Assembly: GCA_934615235.1 (NCBI GenBank)
Contig: CAKTTL010000145.1
Location: forward strand, 1-5,599
Length of the DNA stretch: 5,599 bases
Reading direction: 5' to 3'
From: an uncultured Clostridia bacterium
Lineage (GTDB): Bacteria; Bacillota; Clostridia; Christensenellales; Aristaeellaceae
A model generated the notes under the pieces. It made no database searches. It was not told where the DNA came from and saw nothing but the letters and a program-made list of their open reading frames with translations. A program made the position numbers and the translations under genes. Each line of letters begins with the position of its first letter. Position 1 is the stretch's first letter. Shown in pieces: positions 1 to 4,256 of this stretch.

Positions 1-1
1 C

Positions 2-466
2 TGCAACATGTTCTACGTCAACAACCGCTGGCTGGGCGGCATGCTGACCAACTTCCGCACCATCCGCACCCGCGTCGAGCGTCTGAACAAGATCGACCAG
101 ATGGAAGCCACCGGTCAGTTCGAACTGCTCCCCAAGAAGGAAGTCGTCAAGCTCCAGCATGAGCGTGAAAAGCTCGAAGCCAACCTGGGCGGCATCCGCG
201 AAATGAAGAAGCTCCCCGGCGCGCTGTTCGTTGTGGATCCCCGCAAAGAGCACATCGCCGTGGCCGAAGCCCGCATCCTGGGCATCCCGATCGTGGCCAT
301 CGTCGATACGAACTGCGATCCGGACGAAGTTGATTACGTGATCCCCGGCAACGACGACGCGATCCGTGCCGTCAAGCTCATCGCCGGCAAGATGGCTGAC
401 GCCGTCCTCGAAGGCAAGCAGGGCGAGCAGGCGGAAACCGCCGAAGCTCCGGCTGCCGAGGCCTGA
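2..466 (+). CDS. rpsB: 30S ribosomal protein S2, C-terminal part (5' end outside window)
   Basis: This is the C-terminal part of ribosomal protein S2, a late-assembling protein of the 30S subunit that helps hold S1 on the ribosome in many bacteria. The reading frame is open from base 2, so the ATG at 8 is an internal methionine. About 154 codons are visible; S2 is usually around 240-250 residues, so roughly 90 are missing. The segment YVNNRWLGGMLTNF is the classic S2 core. Bases 215-289 encode a stretch running from PGALFVVD to ARILGIP that fits the second S2 family signature (spaced Pro, Asp, Glu, Glu and a closing Gly-Ile-Pro). NCDPDEVDYVIPGNDDA further on is also typical. The protein ends in a low-complexity Glu/Ala tail, common and variable in this family. 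tsf follows after 41 nt, the usual bacterial rpsB-tsf arrangement. Confidence 0.98.
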   Translation, partial: CNMFYVNNRWLGGMLTNFRTIRTRVERLNKIDQMEATGQFELLPKKEVVKLQHEREKLEANLGGIREMKKLPGALFVVDPRKEHIAVAEARILGIPIVAIVDTNCDPDEVDYVIPGNDDAIRAVKLIAGKMADAVLEGKQGEQAETAEAPAAEA

Positions 467-507
467 GCGCCTGGCAACGACAGAAACTTTATATAGGAGG
501 AAATCCC

Positions 508-1164
508 ATGGAAGTTACTGCTGCATTGGTTAAAGAACTGCGTGAGCGCACTGGCGCCGGCATGCTCGACTGCAAAAAGATGCTGATCGAAGCCAACGGC
601 GATATGGACAAGGCCATCGACCTGCTCCGCGAAAAGGGACTTGCCGCCGCCGCCAAGAAGGCCGGCCGCATCGCCGCCGAAGGTCTGGTTGACAGCTACA
701 TCCACATGGGCGGCAAGATTGGCGTGCTCGTCGAAGTCAACTGCGAAACCGACTTCGTCGCCAACACCGATCGTTTCAAGGCTCTGTGCCATGACATCGC
801 CATGCACATCGCCGCTGCGAAGCCCGAGTTTCTCGACAAGGCCGACGTGCCCACCGATAACCTCGAGAAGGAAAAGGAAGTCCTTCGCGCGCAGGCTCTC
901 AACGAGGGCAAGCCGGAGAAGATCGTCGAGCGCATGGTCGAAGGCCGCATCGAAAAGTACTACAAGGAAGTCTGCCTGATGGAGCAGCCCTTCGTCAAGG
1001 ATCCGGACAAGACCATCCGCGATCTGATTTCCGAAGCCACCGTCGCCATCGGCGAGAAGATCTCTGTCCGTCGTTTCGTTCGCTTTGAGCGCGGCGAGGG
1101 CATCGAGAAGCGCAAGGACGATTTCGCCGCCGAAATCGCCGCGAACCTCGAAAAGATCAAGTAA
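508..1164 (+). CDS. tsf: Elongation factor Ts, short form
   Basis: EF-Ts is the cytoplasmic nucleotide exchange factor that releases GDP from EF-Tu during translation. The 218-residue product starts with the conserved N-terminal UBA-like domain (VKELRERTGAGMLDCKKML, then DKAIDLLREKG, residues 8-44). The core follows with the TDFV motif at residues 81-84, which contacts EF-Tu. The start is set by AGGAGG at 495-500, 7 nt before the ATG. At 218 residues it is shorter than the roughly 280-290 residue E. coli and Bacillus proteins and closer to the compact forms of Thermus and some clostridia, which carry a reduced core domain. The end is intact (stop TAA, preceded by an FERGEGIEKRKDDFAAEIA tail typical of the short type), so this looks like a family variant and not a truncation. 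It is very likely co-transcribed with rpsB. Confidence 0.98.
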   Translation: MEVTAALVKELRERTGAGMLDCKKMLIEANGDMDKAIDLLREKGLAAAAKKAGRIAAEGLVDSYIHMGGKIGVLVEVNCETDFVANTDRFKALCHDIAMHIAAAKPEFLDKADVPTDNLEKEKEVLRAQALNEGKPEKIVERMVEGRIEKYYKEVCLMEQPFVKDPDKTIRDLISEATVAIGEKISVRRFVRFERGEGIEKRKDDFAAEIAANLEKIK

Positions 1165-1176
1165 TTTCAAAAAAGC

Positions 1177-1207
1177 AAAGGGGGCGCCTTCTGGCGGCCC
1201 CTTTTTT
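1177..1207 (+). terminator. Terminator-like hairpin between tsf and pyrH
   Basis: Arms 1177-1188 and 1193-1204 pair over 12 positions with a single G-G mismatch (1184/1197) around a TTCT loop. A run of six T follows at 1202-1207, partly inside the 3' arm. This is the layout of a Rho-independent terminator. It starts 12 nt after the tsf stop and ends immediately before the pyrH ribosome binding site. It could terminate most rpsB-tsf transcripts while letting a fraction read into pyrH, since no separate pyrH promoter is evident. Confidence 0.75.
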
Positions 1208-1208
1208 C

Positions 1209-1214
1209 AAGGAG
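1209..1214 (+). promoter_or_regulatory. pyrH ribosome binding site
   Basis: AAGGAG lies 8 nt before the ATG at 1223 and fixes the pyrH start there. The same frame is open further upstream to an ATG at 1085, but that stretch overlaps the end of tsf and would add 46 residues unlike any UMP kinase. The site directly abuts the T-tract of the tsf hairpin, so folding of that hairpin could influence access to it. Confidence 0.85.
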
Positions 1215-1222
1215 TGAACGGC

Positions 1223-1927
1223 ATGTACAAACGCGTATTGATCAAGCTTTCCGGCGAGGCGCTGGGCGAAAACGGCATTCTCTTCGACTTCGCGCAGATT
1301 CGCCGCGTGGCGGAAGCGCTCAAAAGCCTGCACGACGAAGGCATCCAGGTGGCCGTCGTCATCGGCGCGGGCAACATCTGGCGCGGCCGTAAGGGCCCTG
1401 CCGCCGGCATGAACGCCGTCAACGCCGACAACATGGGCATGCTCGGCACAGCCGTCAACTGCACCGCCATGCAGGACGCGCTGCAGCATCTCGGCGTAGA
1501 CGCGCGCAATATGAGCTCCGTCCCCATGCCCCGTTTTGCCGAAACCTACACCACGCGCGACGCGATCCGCCATCTCGAAAAGGGCCGTGTGCTGCTGTTC
1601 TCCTGCGGCACGGGCTGTCCGTTCTTCTCCACCGATACCGCTGCGGCGCTGCGCGCCGTTGAAATCGAAGCCGACGCCATCCTGCTGGCCAAGAATGTCG
1701 ACGGCGTATACGACGACGATCCGCGCGTCAATCCCGCAGCGAAGCTGCTTCCGGATCTCACCTATGAAGAAGCGCAGCGGCGCGGCCTGAAGGTGATGGA
1801 CGAAGCGGCGCTGATCCTCTGCAAGGAAAACCACATGCCCGCGGTGCGCGTTTTCGGCCTGGACGACCCGGAAAACATTCTGCGCGTGGCCAAGGGCGAG
1901 GCGCTCGGCAGCGTTGTGCATCCCTGA
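1223..1927 (+). CDS. pyrH: UMP kinase (uridylate kinase)
   Basis: This enzyme phosphorylates UMP to UDP with ATP, an essential step of pyrimidine nucleotide synthesis in the cytoplasm. It belongs to the amino acid kinase fold family. The 234-residue length is normal. Visible motifs are KRVLIKLSGEAL near the N-terminus, VIGAGNIWRG at 46-55, ADNMGMLGT at 68-76, GTGCPFFSTDTAAALRA at 129-145 and KNVDGVYDDDP at 157-167. Numbering runs 8 behind the E. coli enzyme, so R54, D69, T130, D138 and D166 match E. coli R62, D77, T138, D146 and D174. Two positions differ: Ala49 replaces a conserved glycine of the GGGN loop, and Cys132 replaces the Asn of GTGNP. The rest of the protein is intact, so it is probably active. 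The rpsB-tsf-pyrH order is standard, but frr, the frequent next gene, is absent. Start chosen from the AAGGAG at 1209-1214. Confidence 0.96.
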   Translation: MYKRVLIKLSGEALGENGILFDFAQIRRVAEALKSLHDEGIQVAVVIGAGNIWRGRKGPAAGMNAVNADNMGMLGTAVNCTAMQDALQHLGVDARNMSSVPMPRFAETYTTRDAIRHLEKGRVLLFSCGTGCPFFSTDTAAALRAVEIEADAILLAKNVDGVYDDDPRVNPAAKLLPDLTYEEAQRRGLKVMDEAALILCKENHMPAVRVFGLDDPENILRVAKGEALGSVVHP

Positions 1928-1962
1928 CCGGCGCCAGATCCATGTTGAAAATCATCAGAAAC

Positions 1963-1991
1963 TTGACACATTCCATCAAAATCGATATACT
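1963..1991 (+). promoter_or_regulatory. Housekeeping sigma-factor promoter for the DUF1653 gene
   Basis: A perfect -35 box TTGACA (1963-1968) and a near-perfect -10 box TATACT (1986-1991) are separated by exactly 17 nt. The region is noticeably AT-richer than its surroundings. A start of transcription near 1998 would leave a leader of about 40 nt before the ATG at 2039, with GGAGG at 2025-2029 nine nt upstream of that ATG. This is the clearest promoter in the window. It starts 35 nt after the pyrH stop, so the downstream genes form a transcription unit separate from the ribosomal block. Confidence 0.85.
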
Positions 1992-2038
1992 GATCGTATC
2001 AAGCGACTGATTCGCGTTCAATCTGGAGGCAAGTTATC

Positions 2039-2278
2039 ATGAACGAAATCAAGCCGGGACGCTACCGTCATTTCAAGGGAAACGAGTACGAGGTACTCGG
2101 CATGGCCACCCACTCGGAGACGTTCGAACCGATGGTGATTTATCGCGCGCTGTACGGCACGCATAATCTCTGGGTTCGTCCCGCGTCCATGTGGAACGAG
2201 ATGGTCACCCGCGACGGCGTAACCCGCAGGCGCTTTACTTACATCGGCGATTCGGACGAGCCGCAGAAAGAAGAGTGA
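2039..2278 (+). CDS. DUF1653 domain protein, small, function unknown
   Basis: A 79-residue soluble protein that is almost entirely one DUF1653 domain (PF07866). Family hallmarks are GRYRHFKGNEYEVLGMA with the following HSET (residues 7-28), VIYRALYG (33-40), LWVRPASMW (44-52) and RFTYIG (65-70). An acidic/lysine tail of about nine residues ends the chain. The composition, with many aromatic and beta-forming residues, fits a small beta-rich fold. No signal peptide, membrane segment or metal-binding cluster is visible. The biochemical role of the family is not known, and I do not infer one. It is first in a unit with its own strong promoter and a good ribosome binding site, so it is probably well and constitutively expressed. 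Confidence 0.92.
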   Translation: MNEIKPGRYRHFKGNEYEVLGMATHSETFEPMVIYRALYGTHNLWVRPASMWNEMVTRDGVTRRRFTYIGDSDEPQKEE

Positions 2279-2292
2279 AGCAATAAAAACGC

Positions 2293-2330
2293 AGCGCGCG
2301 TTCCGCAAGGGCCGCGCGCTTTCACTTATT
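2293..2330 (+). terminator. Hairpin after the DUF1653 gene, weak or partial terminator
   Basis: An 8-bp perfect GC-rich stem (AGCGCGCG at 2293-2300 with CGCGCGCT at 2313-2320) is topped by a shorter CC/GG stem closed by a GCAA tetraloop at 2305-2308. The sequence after the stem is T-rich but interrupted (ttcacttatt), so termination may be incomplete. It lies 15 nt after the DUF1653 stop. No promoter is recognisable between it and the next gene, which suggests partial read-through. Confidence 0.55.
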
Positions 2331-2350
2331 CATGCCACAAGGAGGTTTCC

Positions 2351-3298
2351 ATGCCAAACGTTCTGGTCGTTATGCCCGCAAACGAATCCCATCGCCGCCA
2401 GCTGGAATCCGCCGTGCCCGGCGCGGCGTTCGTCTACACAGCCGAGCCGACCGCGCAGCAGATTGAAGCGGCGGATTATATCGTCGGCAACGTCTCCCCC
2501 GTCCTGCTCGCGCATGCGCGCAATTTGAAGCTTTTGCAGCTCAACAGCGCCGGTTCGAACCCGTATCTGCGCCTGCCGGAAATTTGCCCCAACGCGCGCC
2601 TTTGCTGCGCGACGGGCGCGTACGGCCTGGCCATTTCCGAGCACATGATCGCCATGCTGCTGATGCTGATGAAAAAACTGGCGCTCTACCGCGATAACCA
2701 ATACGAAGGCCTCTGGCGCGATCTGGGACAGGTCGTCTCGCTCTGGGACGCAAACGTCCTCGTCGTCGGCATGGGCGATATCGGCACGTCGTTCGCGCGG
2801 CTGTGCGCGGGTTTCGGCGCGCATGTAACGGGCGTTCGCCGCACGGCGCGCCGCGAAAAGCCTGATTTCGTCGAAGCCGTCGCCGCGATGGACGCGCTCG
2901 ACACGCTTCTCCCCGCAGCGGACGTCGTTTTCCTCTCGCTGCCGGAAACGCCTGAAACGATCGGCCTGATGAACGAACAGCGCTTTGCGCTGATGAAGGA
3001 CGGCGCGTATCTGCTCAACTGCGGGCGCGGCAGCGCGATCGACCAGGCGGCCCTGCTGCGCGCCGTGCGCTCCGGCAAACTGGCCGGCGCGGGGTTGGAC
3101 GTGACCACGCCCGAACCGCTCTCGCCCGATCATCCGCTCTGGCGCGAACCGCGTATCGCCATCACGCCGCACGTTTCCGGCCATTTCCATCTGGCCGAAA
3201 CGCAGAACCGCATCATCTCCATCGCCTGTGAAAATCTGCGCGCGATGGAAACCGGCGGCGCGCTCCGCAGCGAAGTCAAATTCAGCGCAGGGTACTGA
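2351..3298 (+). CDS. D-isomer-specific 2-hydroxyacid dehydrogenase
   Basis: Predicted cytoplasmic oxidoreductase that interconverts a 2-oxoacid and a D-2-hydroxyacid using a nicotinamide cofactor; substrate unknown. The 315-residue length is normal. An N-terminal flavodoxin-like substrate domain (1 to about 100) and the C-terminal end flank a Rossmann domain with GMGDIG at 140-145. The catalytic triad is visible: Arg226 in NCGRGSAID, Glu255 in DVTTPEPL and His274 in ITPHVSGH. After the second Rossmann strand the sequence is VTGVRRTARR, with arginines where NAD-specific members usually have an aspartate, which hints at NADP(H). It resembles phosphoglycerate dehydrogenase-like and glyoxylate/hydroxypyruvate reductase-like members, but lacks the extra regulatory domains of long SerA. 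AAGGAGG at 2339-2345, 5 nt before the ATG, fixes the start. The next gene begins 17 nt after the stop, so the two are likely co-transcribed. Confidence 0.93.
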   Translation: MPNVLVVMPANESHRRQLESAVPGAAFVYTAEPTAQQIEAADYIVGNVSPVLLAHARNLKLLQLNSAGSNPYLRLPEICPNARLCCATGAYGLAISEHMIAMLLMLMKKLALYRDNQYEGLWRDLGQVVSLWDANVLVVGMGDIGTSFARLCAGFGAHVTGVRRTARREKPDFVEAVAAMDALDTLLPAADVVFLSLPETPETIGLMNEQRFALMKDGAYLLNCGRGSAIDQAALLRAVRSGKLAGAGLDVTTPEPLSPDHPLWREPRIAITPHVSGHFHLAETQNRIISIACENLRAMETGGALRSEVKFSAGY

Positions 3299-3315
3299 GA
3301 AAGGAAAATCAGAGC

Positions 3316-4116
3316 ATGTCAACCGCTCCGCGCATCGATCTTCACGTTCACATTTATCCGCAGAAAATCGCGCAGCATGCAGCCGACGCGATCGGCGCGT
3401 TTTACGACGGCGCGCCCATGCGCTATGACGGCACCGTTGAAACGCTGCTGCCCGCGCTGGACGAGGCGCGCATCGACCGTGCGGTCGTCCATTCCGTCGC
3501 AATGTCGCCCGCGCGCGTGCACACGATCAACGATTTCATCGCCGGCGAAGTTGCGAAACACCCGGATCGTCTCGTCGGCTTTGCCACGCTGCACCCGGAT
3601 ATGGACGATCCGGCGGCGGAAGTTGCGCGCGCAAAATCGCTCGGCCTGCGCGGCGTAAAAATTCACAACGACATGCAGCAAATCGCCGTTGACGATCCTC
3701 GAATGGAGAAAATCTACGCGGCCTGCGAGGGCGTTTTTCCGCTCCTGCTGCACGCAGGCGATCACCGCTTTCATTTCGACAATCCGTCGCAGATTGCCTG
3801 GGCCGCAAAGCGGCATCCGGGGCTGACTTTCATCGCCGCGCATCTGGGCGGCTACACTGAATGGGACGAAGCCGCAAAATGGCTGCCCGGCCTGCCCAAC
3901 GTGCTGGTCGATACGTCGAGCTCCTTCTTTGCGCTCGGCTACGACAAGATGCGCGCCATGATCGATCTCTACGGCGAGGACAACGTCCTCTACGGCACCG
4001 ACTACCCCATGTGGTCCCCCGCCGAGGAAATTGCCGTCGTCGAACGCCTGGGCCTGAGCGAAACGACGCTCGCCAAAATACTGGGAGGAAACGCCGAAAG
4101 CATTTTAGGGCTATGA
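3316..4116 (+). CDS. Amidohydrolase-family metal-dependent hydrolase (PF04909 type)
   Basis: A 266-residue TIM-barrel protein of the amidohydrolase superfamily, probably cytoplasmic. Expected metal and catalytic ligands are present in order: His10 and His12 in DLHVH on the first strand, His146 in LLLHAGD, His176 in IAAHLGG and Asp229 in LYGTDYPMW on the last strand. Lys115 in GVKIHND is also typical of this subgroup. Members of PF04909 include decarboxylases, lactonases and C-C or C-O hydrolases, so the exact reaction cannot be assigned; no deaminase or dihydroorotase signature is seen. There is no signal peptide. AAAGGA at 3300-3305 lies 10 nt before the ATG. It sits directly behind the 2-hydroxyacid dehydrogenase, suggesting the two enzymes serve one pathway. 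AAA lysine codons appear more freely here than in rpsB and tsf, consistent with modest expression. Confidence 0.9.
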   Translation: MSTAPRIDLHVHIYPQKIAQHAADAIGAFYDGAPMRYDGTVETLLPALDEARIDRAVVHSVAMSPARVHTINDFIAGEVAKHPDRLVGFATLHPDMDDPAAEVARAKSLGLRGVKIHNDMQQIAVDDPRMEKIYAACEGVFPLLLHAGDHRFHFDNPSQIAWAAKRHPGLTFIAAHLGGYTEWDEAAKWLPGLPNVLVDTSSSFFALGYDKMRAMIDLYGEDNVLYGTDYPMWSPAEEIAVVERLGLSETTLAKILGGNAESILGL

Positions 4117-4133
4117 GACTATGGGAGTTTTTT

Positions 4134-4181
4134 CTGGGGGGAGGAACCTTCTTTCTGGGGAAAGAAGGTTCCTCCCCCCAG
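4134..4181. repeat. Perfect 22-bp-arm palindrome, likely dispersed intergenic repeat
   Basis: Arms 4134-4155 and 4160-4181 are exact reverse complements around a TGGG loop. The 5' arm begins CTGGGGGGAGGAACC and ends in TTCTTTC. Six T (4128-4133) precede it on the + strand, and a second TCCCCCC tract (4182-4188) follows it, then the 10-bp palindrome TCTTCGAAGA (4189-4198). Neither strand has a T-run directly after the stem, so it does not look like a standard Rho-independent terminator. The arrangement is more like a REP- or MITE-type element. Similar G-run/C-run palindromes with AAAGAAGG cores are, to my recollection, common between genes in gut clostridia; this was not checked. Confidence 0.7.
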
Positions 4182-4221
4182 TCCCCCCTCTTCGAAGAAA
4201 GCCGCTTCCGGATAAACGACA

Positions 4222-4249
4222 ATGGGCGAGGGAATTTTCCCTCGCCCAT
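4222..4249. terminator. Probable bidirectional terminator between convergent genes
   Basis: ATGGGCGAGGG (4222-4232) and CCCTCGCCCAT (4239-4249) form a perfect 11-bp stem with an AATTTT loop. It lies 7 nt beyond the stop of the minus-strand oleate hydratase gene and about 105 nt after the + strand amidohydrolase stop. The flanks are only moderately T-rich on both strands (ATTGTTAT on the + strand, TGTCGTTT on the minus strand). Position and stability suggest it ends transcripts from both sides, most directly the oleate hydratase. Confidence 0.65.
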
Positions 4250-4256
4250 ATTGTTA

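Noticed and set aside
334..1170. Long minus-strand open frame (278 codons) across rpsB end and tsf
   Set aside because: It is a mirror of the strongly biased codons of tsf; it lacks family motifs and spans two certain genes on the other strand.
1085..1222. Upstream start for pyrH giving a 280-residue product
   Set aside because: The extension overlaps tsf in another frame, reads through the hairpin and resembles no UMP kinase N-terminus; a good ribosome binding site marks 1223.
1157..1921. Minus-strand open frame opposite pyrH
   Set aside because: The translation is His/Gln/Ala-rich with no recognisable domain, as expected for the antisense of a GC-rich gene.
1989..2014. Direct repeat ACTGAT (1989-1994 and 2006-2011) near the DUF1653 promoter
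   Set aside because: Six bases repeated once is within chance expectation, and the first copy overlaps the -10 box.
2330..3502. 390-codon minus-strand open frame opposite the dehydrogenase
   Set aside because: It is Arg/Ala-rich and repetitive in composition, with no motif, while the + strand encodes a complete enzyme with all catalytic residues.
3830..4249. Minus-strand open frame covering the intergenic palindromes
   Set aside because: It is composed of translated repeat plus the antisense of the amidohydrolase gene; no coding motif.
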